From the NCBI GenBank assembly GCA_041402045.1, contig JAWKSZ010000086.1, positions 1-30,698 of the forward strand: 30,698 nucleotides of DNA, in the 5' to 3' direction. Under the pieces are notes generated by a model. That model had not been told where the DNA came from. It was given only the letters and a program-made list of their open reading frames with translations, and ran no database searches. The position numbers were made by a program, and so were the translations under genes. This DNA is from JAGQRJ01 sp041402045 (lineage in GTDB: Bacteria; Planctomycetota; J058). Positions 15,971 through 23,972 of this stretch are shown piece by piece; within the stretch, counting starts at the first letter, position 1, and each line of letters starts with the position of its first letter.

Positions 15971-16867
15971 TCATACGACCCCGACCACGGCCTCCACCAG
16001 GGCCCCCGACGCGTCCGCCCCGTGCAGCCGGCTGCGGGTGAGCGCGTAGACCGCGGACTCCGACAGCCCCGTCCAGGGCAAGGCCACCAGCCGCTCCCCG
16101 TAGCCGTGGCCGGTGACCACACGCTCGGGGAACACGCCGAGGAGCCCGGCCTTGGCGCAGGAGGCCATGGCCGCCTGCATTTGATCCACGCGCAGGACGA
16201 CACGCCGCTCGAGCTCGAGGGGCCAGTCGTCGAGGGGCGGGCCAGGGACGAGGGGCGGGGCCACGAACGGGTGCGCGAGCAGGTCCGCGGTGCGCACCCG
16301 CTTGCGCGCGGCCAACGGGTGGTCGCGGCCGCAGTAGACGCGGTTCGGAAACGTCCCGAGCTTGACCAGGTCGAGGCCCGGGCGGCGCACCGGGGTCTCG
16401 AGCAGCGCGACGTCGACCTCGCCGCGCAGGAGCAGGTCCGAGAGCGGCGCGCTCCCGCTGGAGCCGAGCTGAGGCGTGACCCGCGGGTGCGCGGCCAGGA
16501 ACGCGGGGAGCGCCTCGACCAGGAGCGTGGTCGCGAGCTGGCTCACACTCACCACGCGCAGCGGCCCCGAGAGCTCGGGGTCGAGCAGGCCCTCGACGCC
16601 GTCGTCGAGGCGGCGCATGGCGTCGCGCACCGCGCGCAGGAAGGCCTGGCCTTCGTCGTTGAGCACGATCCGCCGTCCGCGCCGCGCGAACAGGGACAGG
16701 CCCAGGCGCTCTTCGAGCTGGCGGATCGCGCGGGAGAGCGCTGACGGCGTGAGGTGCAGGCGCTCTGCGGCGCTGGGCAGGTGCTCGGTCTCCGCCACCG
16801 CGCGGAACGCGGGGAGGTAGGGCCACACCTCGGTCAGTCGCAGCAGGCGGTCCACGCAACCATTCAC
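15971..16867 (-). CDS. LysR-family transcriptional regulator
   Basis: 298-residue DNA-binding regulator of usual family length. The winged helix-turn-helix spans about residues 16-75 (PAFRAVAETEHLPSAAERL, then LTPSALSRAIRQLEERLGLS, LFARRGRRIVLNDEG). A LysR substrate-binding domain follows from about 95 (GPLRVVSVSQLATTLLVEAL) to the end, where an inducer would bind. Start is GTG 16867; GTG 16855 is possible. No ribosome site is clear. It is transcribed divergently from the spondin-domain gene (158-bp gap), which makes that gene and the regulator itself the most likely targets, although the gene next door looks broken. The effector cannot be inferred from the sequence. Confidence 0.92.
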   Translation of the reverse strand: MNGCVDRLLRLTEVWPYLPAFRAVAETEHLPSAAERLHLTPSALSRAIRQLEERLGLSLFARRGRRIVLNDEGQAFLRAVRDAMRRLDDGVEGLLDPELSGPLRVVSVSQLATTLLVEALPAFLAAHPRVTPQLGSSGSAPLSDLLLRGEVDVALLETPVRRPGLDLVKLGTFPNRVYCGRDHPLAARKRVRTADLLAHPFVAPPLVPGPPLDDWPLELERRVVLRVDQMQAAMASCAKAGLLGVFPERVVTGHGYGERLVALPWTGLSESAVYALTRSRLHGADASGALVEAVVGVV

Positions 16868-16899
16868 TCAAACGCAACGTGCTGTGAAAAGCATTGAGT
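16863..16899. promoter_or_regulatory. Candidate LysR operator with two inverted repeats
   Basis: ACTCAA (16866-16871) and TTGAGT (16894-16899) form a perfect 6-bp inverted repeat with a 22-nt spacer. TTCAC (16863-16867) and GTGAA (16884-16888) form a second. The stretch is noticeably more AT-rich than its surroundings and covers the start of the LysR gene, in the divergent region where such regulators usually bind. This is a pattern call only. Confidence 0.3.
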
Positions 16900-17025
16900 T
16901 GGATTACTCGACGCCGTCGGCCGATCCTTGGGCCCGTTGGCGCAGCGCGTAACGCCGCCTGAGCGCCTCCTCGAAAACGGACCTTCAGATCTGGGGTGAT
17001 TCGCCCCAACCAAAGGAATCGACCC

Positions 17026-18885
17026 ATGAAGCGGCTCTCCCTTCTCGTTGCTAGCCTCGCCATGGCCGCGGTGTCTGCCTTCGCGCAGGACACGGCCACC
17101 GTCCGCGACTTCCCCTACACCCGCGTTCCCGACGGCTTCAGCGGCCTGCGCTCGAGCCTGAACCCGGACCTCCCCGGGGCGATCGAGGACCTGCAGGTCG
17201 GGATCTACATTGCCCACCCCCGCCGCGGCGACCTGGACGTGCGCCTGGTCTCCCCCGAGGGCACCGTGGTCCAGCTGTTCCGGGGCTCGCGCAACGACGG
17301 CCGCGCCAACCTGGGCGGCGTGTTCGGGCTGAACCTGGCCGCCGACGGCGACCTGGCCGCCTTCAAGGGCGAGGACTTCATGGGTGAGTGGTCCCTCGAG
17401 GTCCGGGACACCCGCCGCTTCGGCCAGGGCGTGCTCGTCGCCTGGAGCCTGCAGGCGACCCTCGGCCAGGATCTGCCGACCCCGACCCCGACGACCCAGC
17501 GCTTCGAGGTCACCGTCGAGAACCTGACCGGCGAGACCTCCTTCCACACCCCCCTGGCGCCCGGCGCCTGGGCGCTGCACCGCCGCGGGACCCCGCTGGC
17601 CGACCAGGGGCTCGAGGCCCTCGCCGAGGACGGCAACCCGGGCGACCTCGACATGACCCTCTCGCGCAACCCCGAGGTCCGCGCCCACGGCGTGTTCAAC
17701 ACCCCCGACGGGGCCACCATGCCTGGGCCCGCGTTCCCCGGCGGCAGCTACAGCTTCACCGTCGAGGCCCAGCCCGGCGATCGCCTGAGTCTGGCGACCA
17801 TGCTCGGCCAGACCAACGACGCCTTCGTCGCTACCCCGCTCCAGGGCGTGGACCTGTTCGACGCTCAGGGCCGCCCCCTGGGCGAGCGGACCCTCGACGG
17901 GCTCATGGTCTACGACGCTGGCACCGAGGGGAACGAGGCCCCGGGCCTCGGCCCCAACCAGGCCCCGCGTCAGGCCGGGCCGAACACGGGCTACGCCGAG
18001 GGCGTGCTGCGTCCCTTCGACGACACGACCCGCGCTCTGCCCCTGGCGACCGACGTGGTCGCCGTGCGGGTGACCCGCACCAACGCGGGCTACCGGATCC
18101 GGCTCACCAACCGCAGCAATGCGCTCAGCTCGCCGTTGACCCCGGTGCTCTACGCCACCCACGCCGCGGACATGAGCCTGTTCGAGCTCGACCGTCCGGC
18201 TCCCGTGGGCCTGGAGCAGCTCGCCGAGGACGGGAACCCCATGGTCCTCGAGCAGCAGCTCGCCGCGAACCCCCGCGTGGCCCGCGTGGCGGTCGCCGGC
18301 GCGGGTCCCTTCGCCGCCGGTGAGTTCGTCGAGCTCGACGTCCGCGCCGACCGCCGCGCCCCGCGCCTGAGCTTCGCCTCCATGATCGGTCGCACCAACG
18401 ACGCGTTCGTGGCCCCCGGGCCCGACGGGGTGAGCCTGTTCGACGCCCGTGGGAACCTGCTCTCGGCGAGCGCGCCAGCAGGCCGCGATCGAGGGCGCCC
18501 TGGGCGTGCGACGCGGGCACCGAGGAGAGCCAGGCGCCGGGCGTGGGCCCCTACATTGCCCCGCTGCAGCCCGGCCCGAACATGGGCCCCGCCGACGCGA
18601 ACCCGAACGTGCGCCGCTACGACGACAGCGCAAACGACTTCGCCCAGGGCTGGGCGCGGGTCAGCGTGCAGGACGTCGACGGCCGCGGGACCTTCGAGGT
18701 CACGATCCACAACACCAGCGACCAGACCGCCTACCCCGGCCGGCTCTCCCGCGCGGTGTTCGGCATGGACGACGGCAACGGGCGCTTCTTCCGCAGCGGC
18801 CGCCCCGCCTCCCGCGCCCTGGCCGACCTGGCCGAAGAGGGCGGCACCGACGACTACGCCGCTGAGCTGCGCCGCGCCGGTGTGA
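17026..18885 (+). CDS. Secreted P-domain / spondin-repeat protein, 5' part (frameshifted)
   Basis: The frame from ATG 17026 (AAAGGAA ribosome site) reads correctly to about 18475. It encodes a signal peptide (residues 1-21, MKRLSLLVASLAMAAVSAFA), then a proprotein-convertase P-like beta-sandwich at about 25-145 (AIEDLQVGIYIAHPRRGDLD, RLVSPEGTVVQLF, GEWSLEVRDTRRFGQG, VAWSLQ), then spondin repeat 1 at about 160-330 (FEVTVENLTG, SPGVWAVH-type segment, EALAEDGNPGDL, LATMLGQTNDAFVA, YDAGTEGNEAPG, NQAPRQAGPNTG) and most of repeat 2 at about 345-485 (LFELDRPAPVGLEQLAEDGN, FASMIGRTNDAFVAPGPDGV, LFDARGNLLS). After that the frame is nonsense up to its stop at 18885; the real continuation is in another frame (see next entry). 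Probably a secreted or surface protein whose domains serve adhesion or matrix binding; no enzyme is seen. Confidence 0.8.
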   Translation: MKRLSLLVASLAMAAVSAFAQDTATVRDFPYTRVPDGFSGLRSSLNPDLPGAIEDLQVGIYIAHPRRGDLDVRLVSPEGTVVQLFRGSRNDGRANLGGVFGLNLAADGDLAAFKGEDFMGEWSLEVRDTRRFGQGVLVAWSLQATLGQDLPTPTPTTQRFEVTVENLTGETSFHTPLAPGAWALHRRGTPLADQGLEALAEDGNPGDLDMTLSRNPEVRAHGVFNTPDGATMPGPAFPGGSYSFTVEAQPGDRLSLATMLGQTNDAFVATPLQGVDLFDAQGRPLGERTLDGLMVYDAGTEGNEAPGLGPNQAPRQAGPNTGYAEGVLRPFDDTTRALPLATDVVAVRVTRTNAGYRIRLTNRSNALSSPLTPVLYATHAADMSLFELDRPAPVGLEQLAEDGNPMVLEQQLAANPRVARVAVAGAGPFAAGEFVELDVRADRRAPRLSFASMIGRTNDAFVAPGPDGVSLFDARGNLLSASAPAGRDRGRPGRATRAPRRARRRAWAPTLPRCSPARTWAPPTRTRTCAATTTAQTTSPRAGRGSACRTSTAAGPSRSRSTTPATRPPTPAGSPARCSAWTTATGASSAAAAPPPAPWPTWPKRAAPTTTPLSCAAPV

Positions 18886-19286
18886 CCTCGGTGGGCGTCG
18901 CCCCCAGCGGGATCGCCGCCGGCGGGACCGTGAGCTTCCGCGTCACCGCGACCCGCACCCAGCGCTTCTTGAACCTGGCCACCATGGTCGTGCCCTCCAA
19001 CGACGCGTTCCTCGCCCTCGGCGAGCAGGGCGTGGCGCTGGTCACCGAGGGCGGCCGGATCCGCACCCCCGACGCGATCCAGCGCGACCTGGACCGCATG
19101 GCCGGGATCTGGGACGCGGGCAGCGAGGCCAACGAGGCCGGCGGCGCCGGCGTGACCCAGCCCCCGGCGGTCCACGACGCGGGCAACGCCGAGGGCAACG
19201 GTCGGCTCCGTCCCTACGACGACGCCACCTGGGTCCTGCCCGCCGCCGGGCGCATGGTCCGGGTGCGGATCCGCCCCGTGCGCTGA
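18543..19286 (+). CDS. Secreted P-domain / spondin-repeat protein, 3' part (in shifted frame)
   Basis: Continuation of the preceding gene. The coherent frame begins near 18512 (DAGTEESQAPGVGPYIAP) with the end of spondin repeat 2. It then encodes repeat 3 at about 18680-19283: FEVTIHNTSDQTAYPGRLSR, ADLAEEGGTDDYAAEL, LATMVVPSNDAFLALGEQGV and WDAGSEANEAGG, ending PVR-stop at 19286. No start codon with a ribosome site lies at the head of this segment, so it is unlikely to be translated separately; it is the displaced end of one roughly 753-residue protein. A bidirectional hairpin follows at 19309. Confidence 0.75.
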   Translation: MGPYIAPLQPGPNMGPADANPNVRRYDDSANDFAQGWARVSVQDVDGRGTFEVTIHNTSDQTAYPGRLSRAVFGMDDGNGRFFRSGRPASRALADLAEEGGTDDYAAELRRAGVTSVGVAPSGIAAGGTVSFRVTATRTQRFLNLATMVVPSNDAFLALGEQGVALVTEGGRIRTPDAIQRDLDRMAGIWDAGSEANEAGGAGVTQPPAVHDAGNAEGNGRLRPYDDATWVLPAAGRMVRVRIRPVR

Positions 19287-19308
19287 GCGAGTCCAACGAG
19301 AAGGAAGG

Positions 19309-19341
19309 GCGAGGGTCAGTCGGTCTCCGGCTGGCCCTCGC
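19309..19341. terminator. Bidirectional hairpin terminator
   Basis: GCGAGGGTCAG (19309-19319) pairs with CTGGCCCTCGC (19331-19341): 7 bp, one T.G wobble, 3 bp, with an 11-nt loop. It lies between convergent stops at 19286 and 19359. No clear T-run follows. Confidence 0.65.
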
Positions 19342-19358
19342 TCCTCGCGTGTGGGCTG

Positions 19359-19862
19359 CTAGACCTCACCCGTCTGGGAGAGGCGCTCGCTCAGCTCGCG
19401 CAGGCCCTGGAGCCCGCGCTCGAGCATCTCCACCATGCGCTCCTGACGAGGCTCGACGCCGACCGCGCGCAGGAGCTCGGTCGCGCCGACCAAGCCGGCC
19501 AGGGCGTTGTTGATCTGGTGCGCGACGCGCTCCGCGCAGGACGGCTGCAGGTCGAGTGGCGTGACGGCGACTACCTGGGGGCGCTGGCCGTATGTGCTGA
19601 ATTCGAGGCCGTGGGGGGCGCTCGCGGTGCGGCCCCGGGCGCAGGCGCTGCGGCCTGCGCAGAGGTCTTCCAGGCCGTCCTCGCTGCCGGGCAGCGCCTC
19701 GACGAGCTGCGCGAGGGCGCCGCCCTCGAGCGTCTCGCTCGCGCCGAGCAGCTGCCTCGCGCGCGCGTTCGCAGCGCGCACCGTCCCCTCTTCGAGGACG
19801 ACGAGTCCCACGCGGTGCGCTGTCCCAGAAGGGCGCCGTGTGCCTAGCGAGTCCATGTTCAT
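19359..19862 (-). CDS. PAS-like plus HisKA-like protein lacking an ATPase domain
   Basis: 167 residues, cytoplasmic. Residues about 17-105 resemble a PAS sensor (VGLVVLEEGTVRAANARARQ, LLG, FSTYGQRPQVVAVTPL). Residues about 108-160 resemble a histidine-kinase dimerisation helix pair with an H-box, ERVAHQINNALAGLVGATEL (H115), then ELSERLSQTGEV-stop. The expected HATPase domain is absent and no remnant of it is seen after the stop, where a terminator hairpin follows. It could be a phosphotransfer or dimerisation partner of another kinase, or a truncated kinase. ATG 19862 is chosen over upstream GTG 19904 because a candidate promoter covers the GTG; ATG 19856 is also possible. Confidence 0.7.
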   Translation of the reverse strand: MNMDSLGTRRPSGTAHRVGLVVLEEGTVRAANARARQLLGASETLEGGALAQLVEALPGSEDGLEDLCAGRSACARGRTASAPHGLEFSTYGQRPQVVAVTPLDLQPSCAERVAHQINNALAGLVGATELLRAVGVEPRQERMVEMLERGLQGLRELSERLSQTGEV

Positions 19863-19894
19863 GGAGCGTCCGCCCTTCCCTCGTCTCTCCTCCA

Positions 19895-19924
19895 GAGATA
19901 GCACCCTCGGCGACGGTGTTCCAA
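19895..19924 (-). promoter_or_regulatory. Candidate promoter of the PAS/HisKA gene
   Basis: On the minus strand: TTGGAA (19924-19919), an 18-nt spacer, then TATCTC (19900-19895) preceded by TGC, an extended -10 feature. A GGAGGAG follows, but it is too far from ATG 19862 to be a usual ribosome site. Confidence 0.4.
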
Positions 19925-20034
19925 CAGAACCCGTGCGCCCACGACGCCTGGCGGCCGCGAAGCGCCGCCCCTGGGCGAGACCTCTGTGTCAGGGGGCGCG
20001 ACAGGGCTGACCCGGGCCCTGCTCGGAGCGCGGG

Positions 20035-20064
20035 TTGCGACCGCGGCACCCAGGGTGCTTCATT
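20035..20064 (+). promoter_or_regulatory. Candidate promoter and palindromic operator of the MscS gene
   Basis: TTGCGA (20035-20040), an 18-nt spacer and TTCATT (20059-20064) preceded by TGC. The spacer contains the perfect palindrome GCACCC-A-GGGTGC (20046-20058), a natural place for a repressor to act. AGGGTGCT immediately before the -10 region is also present at the same place in the divergent PAS/HisKA promoter. Ribosome site GGAG at about 20084-20087 precedes ATG 20096. The matches to promoter consensus are modest. Confidence 0.35.
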
Positions 20065-20095
20065 TTGCTCCACCCCCCACCCCTGGAGTCTCCGC

Positions 20096-21646
20096 ATGAG
20101 CCCCCGCGCCTGCCTGTGCCTCGCCCTCCTCGTCTGCCCCGCCGTCGTCCGCGCTCAATCCGCGGACGTGGCGCCGGTAGAGAGCAAGAGCGAGGCCGGC
20201 GACGCCGCGCTCGGGGCAGAGATCCAAGCGACCTTCGCCCGGATCCCCGAGTTCCAAGGGCTGAAGGTCCGCGCTGGCGACGGGGTCGTGACCCTCGAGG
20301 GGGAGCTCGAGGGCGCCACCCAGCGCGAGCGCGCCGTGGCCCTGGCCGAACGCTTCCCGGGCGTGCTCTACGTCAACGACCTGACGACGCTGCGCCAGCG
20401 CGCCGCCGTGGCGACCGCGGAGCCCACCAGCGCTGACGAGCGGATCGAGGCCCGCCTGGCCGGCGTGTTCGAGCGCGTCGCGCCCCTGCGTCGGGTCCAG
20501 GTCGACGTGGAGGGCGGGGTCGTGTCGCTCTCGGGCGTGGCCCTGAGCGAGGAGGACGAGGCGCGCGCGGTCGCGCTCGCCGAGCAGTCGGAGGGCGTGC
20601 TCTACGTCCACGACGGGATCGAGATCTCCCGCGACATTGGCGAGCGGCTGACCCCCTCCATGGAGCGCTTCTTCGGCGCCGGGCGCGAGCTGATCGCGGA
20701 CCTCCCGCTCTACGGCGTGGCCCTGGTCGTGTTCGCGCTGTTCGCCGCCGTGGCCTGGTGGATCGGCGGCTGGAGCCTGGCCCTCGGTCCCCTGGTCCGG
20801 CAGCGGCTGGTGCGCGACGTCGTGCGGAGGGTGTTGCAGACCGCGGTGCTCCTGGGTGGCGTGTTCGCGGCGCTGGAGGTGGTCGGCGCGACCGCCCTCG
20901 TGGGGGCCGTGCTCGGCGCGGCTGGGGTCGTCGGCCTGGCGCTGGGCTTCGCGTTTCGGGACATCGTGGAGAACTACCTCGCCAGCGTGCTGCTCAGCGT
21001 GCGCCGTCCCTTCGCCGCAGACGACCTGATCATGGTCAACGGGGAGTTCTCGGGCACCGTCGTGAGCCTGACCACCAGCGACACGATCCTCATGACCCCC
21101 GACGGGAATCACCTGCGCCTGCCCAACGCGCTGGTGTTCAAGGGCACGCTGATCAACTACACGCGGAATCCGAAGCGGCGCTTCGAGTTCCCGGTGGGGA
21201 TCGGGACCGAGGACGACCTCGAGGAGGCCCAGCGCCTGGCTCTCGAGGTGCTGAACCGTATGCCTGGTGTGCTCGACGACCCCGCGCCGTTCGCCCGGGT
21301 CGAAGAGCTCGCGGAGTCCACCGTCACGGTGTGCTTCTTCGGGTGGGTCGACCAGCGCCACGCGGACTTCACCAAGGTCAAGAGCCAGGCGATCCGCCTG
21401 ATCAAGGAGCGCTTCGACCACGCCGGGATCACCATGCCCGCCCCGACCTACCGCGTGGAAATGCCGCAGCCCGGCGAGGCCAAGTCCCCCGCCCGCCCTG
21501 AGGCGCCCCCGGCCCCCGAGGACGTCGACGTCTCGGTCCAGGACGACCTCGGCGACCAGGTCCGCGCCGAGCGGGCCAAGGAGGGCAAGGACCTCCTGCA
21601 AGAGCAGGCCGCCAAGCAGCCCGAGGACGAGCTGGCCCCCGTCTAG
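20096..21646 (+). CDS. BON-domain mechanosensitive ion channel (MscS family)
   Basis: 516 residues. Signal peptide 1-20 (hydrophobic LCLALLVCPAVVRA). Two BON-type domains follow at about 38-100 (IPEFQGLKVRAGDGVVTLEG) and 113-178 (VQVDVEGGVVSLSGVAL), placed outside the inner membrane where they may bind phospholipid. Membrane helices lie at about 204-227 and 247-265. The Gly/Ala-rich pore helix spans about 266-290 (VGAVLGAAGVVGLALGFAFR) and leads into DIVENYLAS and the MscS beta domain (DDLIMVNGEFSGTVVSL, NALVFKGTLINYTRNPKRRF). The C-terminus is a Pro/Glu/Lys-rich tail. Channels of this family open on membrane tension to release solutes during osmotic down-shock. The stop codon overlaps the stop of the convergent glycosyltransferase gene (CTAG, 21643-21646). 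Confidence 0.92.
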   Translation: MSPRACLCLALLVCPAVVRAQSADVAPVESKSEAGDAALGAEIQATFARIPEFQGLKVRAGDGVVTLEGELEGATQRERAVALAERFPGVLYVNDLTTLRQRAAVATAEPTSADERIEARLAGVFERVAPLRRVQVDVEGGVVSLSGVALSEEDEARAVALAEQSEGVLYVHDGIEISRDIGERLTPSMERFFGAGRELIADLPLYGVALVVFALFAAVAWWIGGWSLALGPLVRQRLVRDVVRRVLQTAVLLGGVFAALEVVGATALVGAVLGAAGVVGLALGFAFRDIVENYLASVLLSVRRPFAADDLIMVNGEFSGTVVSLTTSDTILMTPDGNHLRLPNALVFKGTLINYTRNPKRRFEFPVGIGTEDDLEEAQRLALEVLNRMPGVLDDPAPFARVEELAESTVTVCFFGWVDQRHADFTKVKSQAIRLIKERFDHAGITMPAPTYRVEMPQPGEAKSPARPEAPPAPEDVDVSVQDDLGDQVRAERAKEGKDLLQEQAAKQPEDELAPV

Positions 21647-23232
21647 CGCTCGCGCGGGGCGTAGACGAGCAGGCTTCCGCCGGCGAGCACGGCCAGCGGC
21701 TCCTCCTGGCGGTAGGCCGCGTAGGGGTCGCCCGGGAGGTAGAGCCCGACCAGGACGGTCGCGGAGATCGCCACCGGGAGCGGGCCGGTCGGGGGATCGT
21801 CCAGGGGCGGGATCTGCAGGAAGCCGGGGAGCGGGCGGTAGCGCAGGCCGTAGCTCGCCGGGGCGCAGGAGCCGAAGTAGGCCAGGTGGCAACCCGGGTA
21901 GCCCGCCTCCTCCAGGTAGTCCCGCAGCTCGATCAGGCCCTGGCCCCAGTCCAGGCTCGACTCCACCAGGACCTCGTGCCGGCGCTCGACGGGGACCAGC
22001 GCGTTCATGTAGCCCAGGAAGTGCGGCCAGGCGAGGAGCGCCGAGAGCGCGCCGGCGGCCCAGAGCGCGCCCCAGGCCCAGCGCGCGTGCGGCTGAGCGC
22101 GCCGCCAGGCGCGAGCCCACACCGGCCCCAGCCACACCGCGAGCAGCGCGAAGGCCGGGAGCGCGTAGCGCAGGCCGTTGTTCTGCGGGGTGCGCGCGAA
22201 CACGAGCACGAACAGCGCGACCCCCATGAGCGGTCCGCGCCAGCGCGCGCGCAGCCAGCGCCGCCACGTGCGCCGCCCGCGCCAGCGCGCGCGGGCGAAC
22301 AGCCCCAGACCCAGCAGGATCACGGCGTGGGTCGCCAGCGGGAGCTTGACCGCGTAGGCCACCAGGTAGAACAGCGGCGTCCCCGCGCGCTCCTGGCCGA
22401 AGAGGTAGGACGCGGGGGTCCCCGCGTTGGGCGGGTGCAGCGTCCAGGCCAGCCCCGCCCGCCACAGCTCGAGGGTCGGGTCGCCGCGCTCGAACACCAC
22501 CAGGGTCAGGTAGAGGCACAGCGCTCCCAGCGCGGCGCCCGGGAGCAGGGCCGCGAGCCACGGGCGGCGTTCGCGCCGCGCGCAGGCCTCGAGCACCAGG
22601 CAGCCCAGGGCGATCGGCCCCAGGAGCACCGCGGTGAACTTCGAGGCGAGGGCAGAGCCCAGCGTGACCCCGGCCAGCCCCGGCGCGGGGCGTCGGCCGG
22701 CGCAGGAAGCGGTCGCCTGCGACCAGGCCAGCGGGAGCGTGGCGGTGAGGATCACGTCGTTGTAGGCCACCCCGCTGTGGGCCAGGTGGTCGGGCAAGAA
22801 GGCGAGGAACCCCGCCGCCCACAGCCCCCCGCGGCGCGCGCCGCCCGCGCCCCAGTACACCCCCAGGAGCGCCAGCAGCCCCCACACCGCCGCCGGGAAG
22901 CGGGCCACCCGCGCCATGCGCTCGGTGGGGTTGCCGAGGTTGCCCCAGAGCTCGCGGGCGTAGCCGTAGTTCCGGTCCAGCGGCCAGTCCGCGGTCTCGT
23001 CGGGGTAGTGCTCGATCAGCGGGACCAGGGGCCAGCCGTAGGAGTACTGCGCCAGCGGCGGGTGCGCGAGGTGGCGGTCGTAGCGCCCGTAGCGCCAGCC
23101 GCTGGCCCCGCTCGCCGTGGGCAGGATCTCGTCGAAGGTGGTGGAGGTGTAGCCCGGCGCCGTGGCCGCGAAGCCGAAGAACACCGCCAGCACCAGGAGC
23201 AGCCCGAGGTGCGGGCGCGGGCGCGCGCTCAC
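21643..23232 (-). CDS. GT39/ArnT-like multi-pass membrane glycosyltransferase
   Basis: 529 residues with about ten hydrophobic helices. The first periplasmic loop carries the acidic pair typical of polyprenyl-phosphate-sugar-dependent GT-C enzymes (TTFDEILPTASG, D34 E35), followed by HLAHPPLAQYSYGWPL. Other family-like segments are FLAFLPDHLAHSGVAYNDV, LASKFTAVLLGP, NNGLRYALPAFALLAVWLG and ESSLDWGQGLIELRDYL. It should move a sugar from a lipid carrier to a protein or lipid on the outer face of the membrane. It is last in the five-gene operon, and the lipid-linked donor could come from the GT2 enzyme encoded upstream. GTG 23232 overlaps the preceding stop by GTGA, so translation is probably coupled. 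The acceptor is unknown. Confidence 0.85.
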   Translation of the reverse strand: MSARPRPHLGLLLVLAVFFGFAATAPGYTSTTFDEILPTASGASGWRYGRYDRHLAHPPLAQYSYGWPLVPLIEHYPDETADWPLDRNYGYARELWGNLGNPTERMARVARFPAAVWGLLALLGVYWGAGGARRGGLWAAGFLAFLPDHLAHSGVAYNDVILTATLPLAWSQATASCAGRRPAPGLAGVTLGSALASKFTAVLLGPIALGCLVLEACARRERRPWLAALLPGAALGALCLYLTLVVFERGDPTLELWRAGLAWTLHPPNAGTPASYLFGQERAGTPLFYLVAYAVKLPLATHAVILLGLGLFARARWRGRRTWRRWLRARWRGPLMGVALFVLVFARTPQNNGLRYALPAFALLAVWLGPVWARAWRRAQPHARWAWGALWAAGALSALLAWPHFLGYMNALVPVERRHEVLVESSLDWGQGLIELRDYLEEAGYPGCHLAYFGSCAPASYGLRYRPLPGFLQIPPLDDPPTGPLPVAISATVLVGLYLPGDPYAAYRQEEPLAVLAGGSLLVYAPRER

Positions 23233-23972
23233 TCCAGGCTCACGGGCTGCGCCGCGACCAGGCGCTCGACCTCCGCCGCCGGCAGGGGCAGCGCGCGGCC
23301 GCCGTCGCCGAGCTCGATCCAGGCGAGCCGGCCCTCGGCGTCGAGGCCCGCCTTGGCCACGCGCTCGCCAGGCAGCGCGCCCTCGAGGGCGAGCTCGGCC
23401 GCGGCGAAGCGCAGCGTGGCCGGCTCCGGGGCGAGGGCCTGCTCGACGCCGTGGTAGATCCGTCCGCGCAGGAGCGCGGGGAGCGTCGGGTCCTTGAGCG
23501 GGGCGAGGAACGCCAGGACCCAGCTCAGCGGCTGAGCGCTCGGGTCCCAGGGGCGCTCGAAGGGCTCGGCCTCGTCGCCTTGCCGGACCTCGCCCACGAG
23601 GGCCTCGCCCTGGACGGTGGCCGTACCGGAGACCCGCTGCTTGCCGCGGACCAGGAGGAAGCGCAGCCGGGTGAACGCGCCGGTCTCCAGGCTCAGCTCG
23701 CTCTGGAGCACGAGGCGCTCCTCGCGCATGGCTCCCACGCTGCGCAGCTCGAAGGTCGCGCGCAGGGTGTGGCCGTCGCGCTCACCGCGCAGGAGCAGCG
23801 CCTCGCCGCGCTCGGGGTCCTGGAAGCCGCGCACCCCGAGCACCCGCTCGAGGGCGCCCGAGCTCGCGGCGCGCGCCAGCAGGTCGCGCTGCAGCGTCGG
23901 GGTCCAGGCGGCGGGCTCCTCGGCGCAGGCGGCCGCGGCGGCGAGCACGAGGGCCCAGGCGACGCGGCTCAC
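23229..23972 (-). CDS. Hypothetical exported protein in glycosyltransferase operon
   Basis: 247 residues, family not recognised. The N-terminus VSRVAWALVLAAAAACAEEP is a signal peptide; the Cys could be lipidated, although the residue three before it is Ala and not Leu, so Sec cleavage after ACA is as likely. The mature part alternates charged and hydrophobic residues, suggesting a beta-rich fold (RATFELRSVGAMREERLVLQ, TGAFTRLRFLLVRGKQRVSG). No catalytic motif. It is joined to both neighbours by 4-nt GTGA overlaps, which suggests a role in the same pathway, for example as an accessory of the glycosyltransferase or of the DUF1501 protein. Confidence 0.75.
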   Translation of the reverse strand: MSRVAWALVLAAAAACAEEPAAWTPTLQRDLLARAASSGALERVLGVRGFQDPERGEALLLRGERDGHTLRATFELRSVGAMREERLVLQSELSLETGAFTRLRFLLVRGKQRVSGTATVQGEALVGEVRQGDEAEPFERPWDPSAQPLSWVLAFLAPLKDPTLPALLRGRIYHGVEQALAPEPATLRFAAAELALEGALPGERVAKAGLDAEGRLAWIELGDGGRALPLPAAEVERLVAAQPVSLE

